64,000 nucleotides of DNA from contig DHQB01000005.1 in assembly GCA_002410065.1 (NCBI GenBank), positions 14,233 through 78,232 of the forward strand, given 5' to 3'. The position numbers and the translations under genes were made by a program. Source of the DNA: Bacteroidales bacterium UBA5349. GTDB lineage: Bacteria; Bacteroidota; Bacteroidia; Bacteroidales; Tenuifilaceae. Positions 35,790 to 43,520 of this stretch are shown here, piece by piece; position 1 is the first letter of the stretch, and the number at the start of each line of letters is the position of its first letter. The notes beneath the pieces were generated by a model. It made no database searches. It saw nothing but the letters and a program-made list of their open reading frames with translations, and had not been told where the DNA came from.

Positions 35790-36185
35790 TTATGCTATTG
35801 CATTGATTATTTGTTTAGCCAACTCGCTGTACTCTTCGGGGGTAAACGTTGCCCGAGGCCTTTGAAAACTTATATCAGCCTCGCTGTTAAGCGGAATAAG
35901 ATGGATGTGTGCATGCGGAACTTCTAAACCAAGAACAGCAACGCCAATTCTCTTGCAGGGTACAACCCGCTCAATTGCTTTAGCAATCCGCTTGGCAAAA
36001 ACCATCATATCGGCTAGGGTTTTATCGTCAACATCAAAAATATAGTTAACCTCCTGTTTAGGTACAACCAGAACATGCCCTTTTACCAAAGGGTTAATAT
36101 CGAGAAAAGCAAAATAGCGATCGTCCTCAGCAACCTTGTAAGCAGGAATTTCGCCAGTTGCAATTTTTGTGAAGATTGTTGCCAT
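35790..36185 (-). CDS. HIT-family nucleotide-binding protein
   Basis: 131 residues. The catalytic histidine triad is in VPHAHIHLIPL near residue 97 (H-x-H-x-H). Other marks are MATIFTKIATGEIPAYKVAEDDRYFAFLDI at the start and GHVLVVPKQEV near 40. Members hydrolyse nucleoside phosphoramidates or dinucleotides. Transcribed with greA, 18 bases downstream of it, a pairing I believe is common in Bacteroidota. Confidence 0.94.
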   Translation of the reverse strand: MATIFTKIATGEIPAYKVAEDDRYFAFLDINPLVKGHVLVVPKQEVNYIFDVDDKTLADMMVFAKRIAKAIERVVPCKRIGVAVLGLEVPHAHIHLIPLNSEADISFQRPRATFTPEEYSELAKQIINAIA

Positions 36186-36203
36186 TACTCTATCTTTTTA
36201 GGT

Positions 36204-36677
36204 TTATCGTGATATTTTAATAATTTCAAATGTTACGCTTCCTGAAGGTATCTGAACCTCAACAGACTCGCCCTCCTTTTTTCCAAGTAAAGCCTTGGCT
36301 ATGGGAGTACCTATTGAAAGTTTACCTTCCTTTAAGTTTGCTTCGCTCTCAGCCACAATGGTATATTCCATCATAGCATTGTTTGTTTTATTCTTAATCT
36401 TAACCTTATTGAGTATTTGCACTCTATCTGTATCTATCCTGCTCTCGTCAATAATTCTTGCCATAGCAATGGTATTCTCAAGCTTAACAATTTTCATTTC
36501 GAGCATACCTTGTGCCTCTTTGGCTGCATCGTACTCTGCATTCTCAGACAAATCACCTTTATCGCGAGCCTCAGCAATCATTTGTGAAATTGCAGGCCTT
36601 TCAACGGTACGAAGCTGATCTAACTCCTTATGGAGTTTATCCAAACCTTCCTTTGTTAAATAGGTAACTTTAGACAT
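36204..36677 (-). CDS. greA: Transcription elongation factor GreA
   Basis: Rescues backtracked RNA polymerase by stimulating transcript cleavage. The N-terminal coiled coil has the tip acidic residues in EARDKGDLSENAEYDAAKEAQG (Asp/Glu pair), and the C-terminal FKBP-like domain has GTPIAKALLGKKEGESVEVQIP. The open frame begins at 36689, but MSKVTYLTKEG at 36677 gives the standard 157 residues. First gene of greA-HIT. Confidence 0.96.
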   Translation of the reverse strand: MSKVTYLTKEGLDKLHKELDQLRTVERPAISQMIAEARDKGDLSENAEYDAAKEAQGMLEMKIVKLENTIAMARIIDESRIDTDRVQILNKVKIKNKTNNAMMEYTIVAESEANLKEGKLSIGTPIAKALLGKKEGESVEVQIPSGSVTFEIIKISR

Positions 36678-36756
36678 AGTCAATAACATTAATTTTACTT
36701 CTTACTATGGGGTAAATAAAAAAGAATCCCGAAATTTTCGGAACTCTTTTCCGCTA

Positions 36757-36790
36757 CAAATATACGGATAATTATTGTAATAAAAACAAA
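36757..36790 (-). promoter_or_regulatory. Promoter of greA-HIT
   Basis: On the minus strand TATATTTG (plus-strand CAAATATA, 36757-36764) is an exact -7 box 80 bases before greA. TTTG (plus-strand CAAA, 36787-36790) lies 22 bases further upstream, slightly longer than the usual spacing. Confidence 0.55.
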
Positions 36791-36803
36791 GTTAGGCGTT
36801 TAC

Positions 36804-37340
36804 TCAAACTGTGAAATATTTTGGCCTAATTATTTCTGAATAAACTATTGCCCTTTTTGCATCAAAATCCTTTACAAAATAATTTTGCGATTGGCTTATG
36901 GCCAACTCTTCTTCCTCTAGAGTTTGCACATTGCCAATTTCCGAAGAGGAAATGTTATCTTCTTCAAACTCAGCAATGCTAATATTGCTCACAGGTCTCT
37001 CTTTTATATGCATTTGAGCGCGATCGCTCATCTTTTTCTGGAAATCTGATAACTGAACTTCCGCTTTCTTTTCAATTTCATCTTCCACTTGAAATTTGTC
37101 AGCTCTTAATGATGCTGTTACACCCTCTTGGCCAAAAAGCAAACTAATTGGATCGTAACTTGGCCTATCGTCCTCTTCCTCTATAGAAACAGCACCTTCA
37201 TCAGAGTGATACTGTTCTCGGGTGGGAACAAGTCCTTTAATTGCTGAATTCTGCCGCGCTTTCTTTTTTTTCTGTGCAACCGCATTCACAATCGCCAGAA
37301 TTATTGCAATAACTATGTATATTATGCTATCTGAATCCAT
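36804..37340 (-). CDS. Membrane-anchored acidic protein of unknown function
   Basis: 178 residues. One N-terminal membrane helix (IIYIVIAIILAIVNAVA), then KKKKARQ as a cytoplasmic positive patch, then an acidic, probably disordered body (GAVSIEEEDDRPSYDPISLLFGQEG; EEDNISSSEIGNVQTLEEEELAIS). The end AKRAIVYSEIIRPKYF is hydrophobic and may be the conserved binding part. I do not recognise a named family. It starts 1 base after the basic lipoprotein gene ends, so the two are co-transcribed; one is acidic and the other very basic. Confidence 0.75.
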   Translation of the reverse strand: MDSDSIIYIVIAIILAIVNAVAQKKKKARQNSAIKGLVPTREQYHSDEGAVSIEEEDDRPSYDPISLLFGQEGVTASLRADKFQVEDEIEKKAEVQLSDFQKKMSDRAQMHIKERPVSNISIAEFEEDNISSSEIGNVQTLEEEELAISQSQNYFVKDFDAKRAIVYSEIIRPKYFTV

Positions 37341-37341
37341 T

Positions 37342-37743
37342 TTATTTACACATATTGCGTTTCCAAAACATTAACCTTTTCTTAAACGACTTTCGTGATG
37401 CATAATTTCGCCTTGTTTCAAGTTCATTCTGTTTCATGCGTGCCTGAACCTCAGGGTGTTGTTTCTCTTTATGGCGTCGAATCAACTTCTTTTCAACCCT
37501 TTTTGCCTCTGCTTTCAGCTTAACCTGAGGTTTTTTAGCTTTTTGCTCAAACCTTATGGTTTTCCTTTTTTCCCTGCGGGCAATCCGTTCGCGCTTTTTC
37601 TGATTCCTTTTAAAATTACGCTGATTCCCCATTAAATTTCCCTCAAGCCCCGATGGGTAAACCTTTTTCGCACACGAATTACTTCCAAAACTAATCAATA
37701 TCAACAATAAAAAGAAGAAAAGTCGTCGAAATTTTTGGAACAT
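37342..37743 (-). CDS. Small, extremely basic lipoprotein of unknown function
   Basis: 133 residues. Signal MFQKFRRLFFFLLLILISFGSNSC with lipobox SNSC (Cys24). The mature part is packed with Lys and Arg (KRNQKKRERIARREKRK, KKLIRRHKEKQ) and ends WKRNMCK. Such a charge suggests binding to an anionic polymer such as lipid phosphate, LPS, nucleic acid or an acidic partner; this is inference. Co-transcribed with the acidic membrane protein downstream. Family not recognised. Confidence 0.72.
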   Translation of the reverse strand: MFQKFRRLFFFLLLILISFGSNSCAKKVYPSGLEGNLMGNQRNFKRNQKKRERIARREKRKTIRFEQKAKKPQVKLKAEAKRVEKKLIRRHKEKQHPEVQARMKQNELETRRNYASRKSFKKRLMFWKRNMCK

Positions 37744-37811
37744 TAATCTAAGAAAAAAATATTTTAAACTTTTTATACCCTAATTGCGTTTAGCCTTTAA
37801 AGACAATTATT

Positions 37812-37819
37812 TACATTTG
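37812..37819 (+). promoter_or_regulatory. -7 box for the Rieske-like lipoprotein gene
   Basis: TACATTTG, an exact TAnnTTTG match, 14 bases before the GTG start. TTTA at 37789-37792 is at -33 spacing (19 bases). It implies an almost leaderless transcript and supports the GTG start at 37834. Confidence 0.5.
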
Positions 37820-37833
37820 CCAAAATTCAGACC

Positions 37834-38265
37834 GTGAGATTAGCAAAGATAACAATATACTTATCACTCCTTATCACTCTATTAACATTTTGGTCGTGTG
37901 TTAAGGAAGAGCCTGTTGTGGTTCCTGATGTTTATGTTAATTTTAGCATAAACCTTTTACTCCCTCAGTATAGTGATCTGAACGCTCCAGGCAATGCCAT
38001 AATTATTGCAAATGTGGGGTATAAAGGGAATGGGGTTATTATTTACAGGCTAAACCTCGAGGAGTTTTTTGCCTATGATGCTACATGTCCTCAGCATATC
38101 AATAACAGCACTCCTATAAAACTTGATGATGACCCAAGCAATGCAACTTGCCCCAGCTGTGAAACCACATACTCCTTTTTAAATTTTGGGCAAGCTAGCA
38201 AAGGACATCCGCTTAAAAAGTACAGTGTCTCTTTAAGTGGTTCCTTTCTAAATGTTTATAATTAG
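37834..38265 (+). CDS. Rieske-like lipoprotein with variant metal-binding motif
   Basis: 143 residues starting at GTG. Signal peptide and lipobox FWSC (Cys22). The core resembles a Rieske fold: AYDATCPQH with C85 and H88, 17 residues, then CPSCETTYSF with C106 and C109, then GQASKGHPLKKYSV as the typical Rieske C-terminal strand. Canonical Rieske proteins have CxH and CxxH; here the set is CxxH and CxxC, so either an unusual cluster or zinc may be bound. Similar proteins are, from memory, frequent in Bacteroidales. No redox partner gene adjoins it. Convergent with the sulfatase-fold gene, 5 bases apart. Confidence 0.75.
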   Translation: MRLAKITIYLSLLITLLTFWSCVKEEPVVVPDVYVNFSINLLLPQYSDLNAPGNAIIIANVGYKGNGVIIYRLNLEEFFAYDATCPQHINNSTPIKLDDDPSNATCPSCETTYSFLNFGQASKGHPLKKYSVSLSGSFLNVYN

Positions 38266-38270
38266 AGATT

Positions 38271-40238
38271 TTACTGCTTTTCAGGTAACAGTCTATCTTC
38301 AATCATTCGGTTGTGATATTGCTGAATAATTGCCTTAAGTAATTGCTCATTCTTTCCAACCATAAAGCTATCCTGCTCAACCAGATTATTTTTTAGCAGT
38401 ATATCCGTTTTATAATTGTAAGCACCCACTATCTTTTCTCCGTTAAAATGAAGTAGGGTATCGCCATTTACAAACTGGTAGGTTGAACCCGTATAGCTAA
38501 TGGCATAATCACCAGATTCATCGCTTAAAAGATCTTTGCCAAAGGCAAAATATGGCATATCAAATTTTAAGTACGACAGAACAGTTGGCATAATATCGAT
38601 TTGCTGAGCTACTTTTTGGCTAACTCCAACTATAGCTTCCGAAGGATGATAGAAAATGATTGGAACGGCATAAGCCCCAAGTTTTGTTTTGTACTCATCA
38701 TAAAAAGGCTGATTAGCATGATCGGCAGTAATTACAAAAAGCGTACTATCGAACCAAGGCTTAGTTCTGGCTACCTCAAAAAAAAGCTTTAATGCATAGT
38801 CGGTATAACCAACACACTGATGCATTGGCAATTCTCCCTTCGGAAAAACCCCTTCATACCTCTCGGGAACACGGAATGGATGATGAGATGAAATGGTAAA
38901 AATTGAGGTAAAGAACGGCTGGGGTAAACTATCAATTTCTTTGGCAAAGAACTGAAGGAACTCCTCGTCCCAAATCCCCCACATTCCATCAAAATCAGCC
39001 GAATTATCATACTCGGTCATACCATAATACTTATCAAAACCTGTCATTCGGGTAAAAGCCTGCAAGCCCATTGAACCATTGGGCGCTCCATGAAAAAAAG
39101 AGGTATGATAACCCTTTGGTTTCAACAATGACGCAAAACTGTTAATCCTATTCGACGAATAAGGAGTGAGCACAAAGGGCTCAACAATCATGGGAATAGA
39201 TGCCAAAACCGACGGAAGAACATCGATTGATTTGCGTCCGTTGGAAAAACCATAGCGAAACATTAAACTATGATCGATTAACGAATCGATAAATGGTGTA
39301 TATCCTTTGTAACCACCATTGTATAAATGTTGATTATACCTTCCAATATACTCGCGGCCAAGACTCTCAAGAATGATTATAACAACATTCTGTGGTTTAA
39401 AAGCACTATTGTTTTGAGGGTTGTGAACAGGAGAAAATATTTTATTTAAAGACTCCTCGTCTTTGTAAAAGTTAATCTTACTCAGGGGTTTTACCCCAAT
39501 AGTCCGATAAATAGCAAAGGGTGTATTAAGCACAATAACCGTTTCCAGAGGATCGTTCACAAATGCCCCAGCATTGCTTAGCGTAATTGGGCGTGTACTA
39601 TGCCTAAAGCCACCGCGTAACCCTCCAATAGTAAGACCAATAAATAGCGCCATTAGCAAGGTTCCCATAAAGGTGTAAATCACATGCTGTAATGCTCCTT
39701 TGGGCTTATTGATAAGTTTTGCCTTTTGGTAAAGCAATATCAAAACCGCTGTAAAAATTATCCATATTAGGAATATGTACCAATAGTCAACTAGAAACTT
39801 TAGCAACAACGAGAACATATTCTGTTCATTCTCAAACTCACCAAAAACCGATGCCGTTGTTCGTCTAAGAGTGAATTTAAAATAAATAAAATCGGCACAA
39901 TTGGCCAAAATCGTAAGACTATTGGTAATCACAAATAAATATTTAAGCCCAGTTTGGTAGTATCTATTGTACCGAAAAGTGAAGGGCAGAAGAATTAAAA
40001 CCAGATACAACAGGTTAGTATAGAGAATGCCCGAAGTGTCGAACTTAAGCCCGCCAAGCATCATCCACATAAAACTACCAAAGGTTACATTTGGAAAGTA
40101 GCTAACATTAAACAGGTAAAAAAGAACCCTAGAAACCGAGAAGATTACATAAACCAATAGAATATTAACTATTGCTGTGGTATATATACTTTTCCTAAAT
40201 CGGATATCGGTAAAGTAAACCCTTATTGAACTGAGCAT
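38271..40238 (-). CDS. LTA-synthase-family membrane sulfatase/phosphoglycerol transferase
   Basis: 655 residues. Five membrane segments fill residues about 15-210, followed by a periplasmic alkaline-phosphatase/sulfatase domain: NVVIIILESLGREYIG (metal and nucleophile region; the nucleophile is the Ser after Glu), FHGAPNGSMG, FTISSHHPFRVP, and VITADHANQP with the metal-binding Asp-His. Family members transfer phosphoglycerol or phosphoethanolamine to glycolipids or glycans; in Bacteroidota the acceptor is unknown. Single gene on its strand. Substrate assignment is open. Confidence 0.9.
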   Translation of the reverse strand: MLSSIRVYFTDIRFRKSIYTTAIVNILLVYVIFSVSRVLFYLFNVSYFPNVTFGSFMWMMLGGLKFDTSGILYTNLLYLVLILLPFTFRYNRYYQTGLKYLFVITNSLTILANCADFIYFKFTLRRTTASVFGEFENEQNMFSLLLKFLVDYWYIFLIWIIFTAVLILLYQKAKLINKPKGALQHVIYTFMGTLLMALFIGLTIGGLRGGFRHSTRPITLSNAGAFVNDPLETVIVLNTPFAIYRTIGVKPLSKINFYKDEESLNKIFSPVHNPQNNSAFKPQNVVIIILESLGREYIGRYNQHLYNGGYKGYTPFIDSLIDHSLMFRYGFSNGRKSIDVLPSVLASIPMIVEPFVLTPYSSNRINSFASLLKPKGYHTSFFHGAPNGSMGLQAFTRMTGFDKYYGMTEYDNSADFDGMWGIWDEEFLQFFAKEIDSLPQPFFTSIFTISSHHPFRVPERYEGVFPKGELPMHQCVGYTDYALKLFFEVARTKPWFDSTLFVITADHANQPFYDEYKTKLGAYAVPIIFYHPSEAIVGVSQKVAQQIDIMPTVLSYLKFDMPYFAFGKDLLSDESGDYAISYTGSTYQFVNGDTLLHFNGEKIVGAYNYKTDILLKNNLVEQDSFMVGKNEQLLKAIIQQYHNRMIEDRLLPEKQ

Positions 40239-40551
40239 AACTATTTATTTAAATTTTGGTGAAGTTATAAAATATCTCAATTGTCTATTATTAAGCCATT
40301 AATAATGCTTTAAAAATTTGAATTACGATTACAAAAAGTAGTCAACAAAAACAATCACAGCTTGTATTATTTAACAAATTAAAGTAGGTTTGTAGTTCAG
40401 GTTCTAAAAAGATAATACATCTACATAAAAAGAGATTACACTGATTACATGGCACTTGCAATTGAGTTGATTTGATTTAAAGTTGGTTTAGCAAAGTGTA
40501 ATATTTAATGTAATTAGCATTTTAAAAAACATTGTGAAACAAGGCTAGTTC
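40239..40551. other. Intergenic region with the promoter of the bifunctional-nuclease gene
   Basis: 313 A/T-rich bases without a gene. TTG (40362-40364), 20 bases, TAGGTTTG (40385-40392) is a full consensus promoter, giving a leader of about 150 bases before the ATG at 40552. No clear hairpin or riboswitch in the leader. Confidence 0.6.
40362..40392 (+). promoter_or_regulatory. Promoter of the bifunctional-nuclease-nupC pair
   Basis: TTG-N20-TAGGTTTG, exact match to the Bacteroidota consensus in both boxes and spacing. Confidence 0.65.
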
Positions 40552-41157
40552 ATGAATAAGATTAAACTTAATGTACTGGGAATATCGTATAGCCAAACAC
40601 AGTCGGGTGCTTATGCTTTAGTGCTAAGCGAAGAGAATGGGAAAAGACGTATTCCAATTATCATTGGTGGTTTTGAGGCACAGGCAATAGCAATTCAGCT
40701 GGAGGGCTTAACTCCTCCCCGTCCTTTAACTCACGATTTATTTTTAAACTTCTCAAAATCATTTGGCATTGAACTTCTAGCTGTTCAGATTTATAAACTT
40801 GAGGAAGGAGTTTTCTTCTCAAAACTACATTGCGACAACGGAAAAAAAGAAATCTTTATTGATGCACGTACCTCCGATTCAATTGCTCTTGCCCTTAGGT
40901 TCAACTGCCCAATATATACTACCAACGAGATTATTGAAAAAGCAGGCATAGTACTAGATATTGAGGAAGGAGAGGGCCAGGAAGAGGGGGAAAAAGTAAC
41001 TAAAGTTGGAAAAACACCCTACGTAGAAGATAGTGAAACAGAAGCCCTAAAGCACCTTAATATGGATGAACTTAACATTCTTTTGAAGGAGGCTGTTTTG
41101 AAGGAGGACTACGAAAAGGCTTCAAGAATTAGCGATGAAATAAAAAAACGTTCATAA
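40552..41157 (+). CDS. Bifunctional nuclease (DUF151) domain protein with UVR motif
   Basis: 201 residues. Residues about 1-130 are the BFN/DUF151 domain (GISYSQTQSGAYALVLSEENGKRRIPIIIGGFEAQAIAIQLEG, then DARTSDSIALALRFNCPIYTTNEII). Residues about 160-200 are a UvrB/UvrC-type helical motif (LNMDELNILLKEAVLKEDYEKASRISDEIKKR). The combination is common in Bacteroidota; plant and bacterial BFN proteins have been reported to cut RNA and DNA. Its cellular role is unclear. nupC follows after 16 bases on the same transcript. Confidence 0.9.
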   Translation: MNKIKLNVLGISYSQTQSGAYALVLSEENGKRRIPIIIGGFEAQAIAIQLEGLTPPRPLTHDLFLNFSKSFGIELLAVQIYKLEEGVFFSKLHCDNGKKEIFIDARTSDSIALALRFNCPIYTTNEIIEKAGIVLDIEEGEGQEEGEKVTKVGKTPYVEDSETEALKHLNMDELNILLKEAVLKEDYEKASRISDEIKKRS

Positions 41158-41173
41158 CTAACATTACAATAAC

Positions 41174-42670
41174 ATGCTAAAAAAAGTGCTTTACGGCCTT
41201 GCTATTGGCCTCGTTTTAACAGGAATGGCTGTATCGGCGGCCGACAGTACCCGGACCGAATCAACATCAACAGATACAACATATACCCAAGTTAACACTG
41301 AGACTGTTGTTCAAGAAGCAAGTAACGCCGAAACGAGCAATGTAAACCAGTTGCTTATGGTAAAAAAGCGCTTTACCTTCAATTTTGTAACACTGCTTCG
41401 CGGTCTGTTGGGAATGGTTGTTTTAATTGGAATCGGATACTTGTTCAGCAGTAACCGTAAAGCAATTTCATGGAAGGTGGTACTTATTGGCTTAGGTATT
41501 CAGCTACTTTTAGCAATTGCCATCCTGCAATTCCCTCCCGTACAAATGTTCTTCGATTTTATAGGTAAGGTCTTTGTTAAAGTGCTCGACTTCTCAAAAG
41601 CGGGTACTGAATTCCTTTTCCCAGGATTCTTAAATGTTGAGTCATTTGGATTTATTTTTGCATTCCAAGTGCTTCCCACAATTATCTTTTTTTCTGCCCT
41701 AACCAGCCTACTTTTTTATTATGGAATAATACAAAAAGTTGTATGGGCTTTGGCTTGGGTTATGACAAAGGCCATGAAGCTTACTGGTGCAGAAAGTCTA
41801 TCCGTTGCCGGCAACATTTTTCTAGGCCAAACTGAGTCGCCCCTAATGATTAAGGCCTATCTGGAGAAGATGACAAATTCCGAGATATTACTTGTAATGG
41901 TAGGCGGTATGGCAACACTTGCTGGCGGTGTGCTGGCCGCATACATAAGTTTCTTGGGTGGCGACGATCCCGTTCAACGACTTATTTTTGCAAAACACCT
42001 TTTGGCAGCTTCCATAATGGCCGCCCCTGGTGCAGTAGTGATATCGAAAATTCTTGTCCCTCAGGATCAGAAAATTAGTACCGATATTGAGGTTCCTAAA
42101 GAAAAAATTGGCAGCAATGTTCTCGATGCTATTTCGAACGGTACAGGCGAAGGCATAAAACTTGCTGTTAACGTTGCTGGTATGCTACTAGTATTCATTG
42201 CCTTTATTGCCATGTTTAATTTCACAGTACAAAAAATTGGTACGTGGACTAATCTTAACCCGGTTATTGCCGATTTTACTAACGGACAATATAACTCGCT
42301 ATCCCTCGAGTTTATTCTTGGGTACACCTTTGCCCCAGTAATGTGGCTAATTGGCGTAGCCAAAGAGGATATAACACTGCTCGGTAGACTTTTGGGGGAA
42401 AAGCTTATAATGACCGAGTTTATTGGTTATGTAAGCCTAGCAGAACTTAAGGCTGCAGGTGCTTTTGCATCAGAAAAGTCGATTATTATGGCTACTTATA
42501 TGCTTTGCGGTTTTGCTAACTTTGCCTCAATAGGTATACAAATTGGCGGAATAGGATCACTTGCCCCAGGTAAGCGGGTATTGCTTTCGCGATATGGAAT
42601 GAAAGCATTACTGGGTGGAACATTGGCCTCACTTATGTCAGCTACCTTTGTTGGTGTAATTCTTGGATAA
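41174..42670 (+). CDS. nupC: Na+/nucleoside cotransporter, NupC/CNT family
   Basis: Concentrative nucleoside transporter, 498 residues. The CNT core is seen in LAWVMTKAMKLTGAESLSVAGNIFLGQTESPLMIKAYL (re-entrant loop and nucleoside contact Gln-Thr-Glu), MATLAGGVLAAYISFLG, and LCGFANFASIGIQIGGIGSLAPGKR. Ahead of it are a signal-peptide-like helix (VLYGLAIGLVLTGMAVSA) and a Ser/Thr-rich stretch of about 45 residues, an N-terminal addition to the basic CNT layout. Co-transcribed with the BFN gene; ends in a strong terminator. Confidence 0.93.
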   Translation: MLKKVLYGLAIGLVLTGMAVSAADSTRTESTSTDTTYTQVNTETVVQEASNAETSNVNQLLMVKKRFTFNFVTLLRGLLGMVVLIGIGYLFSSNRKAISWKVVLIGLGIQLLLAIAILQFPPVQMFFDFIGKVFVKVLDFSKAGTEFLFPGFLNVESFGFIFAFQVLPTIIFFSALTSLLFYYGIIQKVVWALAWVMTKAMKLTGAESLSVAGNIFLGQTESPLMIKAYLEKMTNSEILLVMVGGMATLAGGVLAAYISFLGGDDPVQRLIFAKHLLAASIMAAPGAVVISKILVPQDQKISTDIEVPKEKIGSNVLDAISNGTGEGIKLAVNVAGMLLVFIAFIAMFNFTVQKIGTWTNLNPVIADFTNGQYNSLSLEFILGYTFAPVMWLIGVAKEDITLLGRLLGEKLIMTEFIGYVSLAELKAAGAFASEKSIIMATYMLCGFANFASIGIQIGGIGSLAPGKRVLLSRYGMKALLGGTLASLMSATFVGVILG

Positions 42671-42701
42671 ATTAGGATAAGAGAACTTTAGAATAACAGA
42701 A

Positions 42702-42733
42702 AGAGGCTGTCTAAAAAGACAGTCTCTTTTTTT
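42702..42733 (+). terminator. Rho-independent terminator of nupC
   Basis: Stem AGAGGCTGTCT (42702-42712) / AGACAGTCTCT (42717-42727) with one G-T pair and an AAAA loop, then seven T in total. Confidence 0.9.
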
Positions 42734-42871
42734 ACATTGATTACATTAGTTAATAGCATATCGCAGTATGCGAGAACTGCTTATATGAATTAGGGTGAAA
42801 GATGTCGGAAGAATAGATAAGACAACTTTAGACTATTTGGATAGATGACAGTGCGGCCTATCTCAATCTTA

Positions 42872-43516
42872 TTATAGGATGTCTGCTTTTTTAGTGTATA
42901 CAAAAACCTCTTCATCCTCTTTTATTTGGAGATTGACAATACCCAGAACGGCAAATTTAATCAATGTGTTTTCAGCATCTCTTCTAGGTATAAAACCTAA
43001 ACGGCTATACTGGTCAATGGTTATCTCTTTATTCCCCTTTAGATGGTTTATTAGTGTTTGCTCTTTATTCGAAAACTCAATTTTTACTGGTTTTCTATAT
43101 CTTATAGCGTTCCAAACCTTAACCTGAAGTGGAGTAGCAACAATATTCTCATCCTTAACCCTAAAGAAAGCCTTGTACTTACCCAAATTATCAGGTGCTT
43201 TGTACAGATACTTTGCATCTTGCTTTACATAAACTTCAAGTACAACCTTTCCGTTTATTTCCCATTGGGTAACCTCAAATTTAACCTCGGGCTTGCAGTA
43301 CATTTGGGCTGCACCCTCAAGCATATAGTACTCCTCATCGGAGTTAACGCCCGAAACATTACCATTATCCTTAACACCAATTAGAAGTGTTCCCCCTTGG
43401 GTATTGGCAAAGGCTGCCAATGAGCGAGCTATTTTTTTTGAGTCGGAAATAGAGTGCTTAAAATCCAGCGTTTGGTGCTCACCCTGTCGAATAAGGTTTG
43501 CAATATGCTTACTCAC
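42872..43516 (-). CDS. AlbA_2 (Schlafen-like) domain protein with winged-helix tail
   Basis: About 214 residues. The N-terminal AlbA_2 domain has IRQGEHQTLDFKHSI, KKIARSLAAFANTQGGTLLIGVKDNGNVSGV and a strand with FFRVKDENIVA. The C-terminal part (KEQTLINHLKGNKEITIDQYSRLGFIPRRDAENTLIKFAVLGIV) looks like a winged helix. AlbA_2 domains are often called ATP-binding or divergent AAA; a DNA- or RNA-linked role is likely. The frame runs back to an ATG at 43558, inside the serpin gene; a GTG at 43516, just after the serpin stop, gives MSKHIANLIRQGE, the normal family start, and is preferred. Confidence 0.82.
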   Translation of the reverse strand: MSKHIANLIRQGEHQTLDFKHSISDSKKIARSLAAFANTQGGTLLIGVKDNGNVSGVNSDEEYYMLEGAAQMYCKPEVKFEVTQWEINGKVVLEVYVKQDAKYLYKAPDNLGKYKAFFRVKDENIVATPLQVKVWNAIRYRKPVKIEFSNKEQTLINHLKGNKEITIDQYSRLGFIPRRDAENTLIKFAVLGIVNLQIKEDEEVFVYTKKADIL

Positions 43517-43520
43517 TAAA

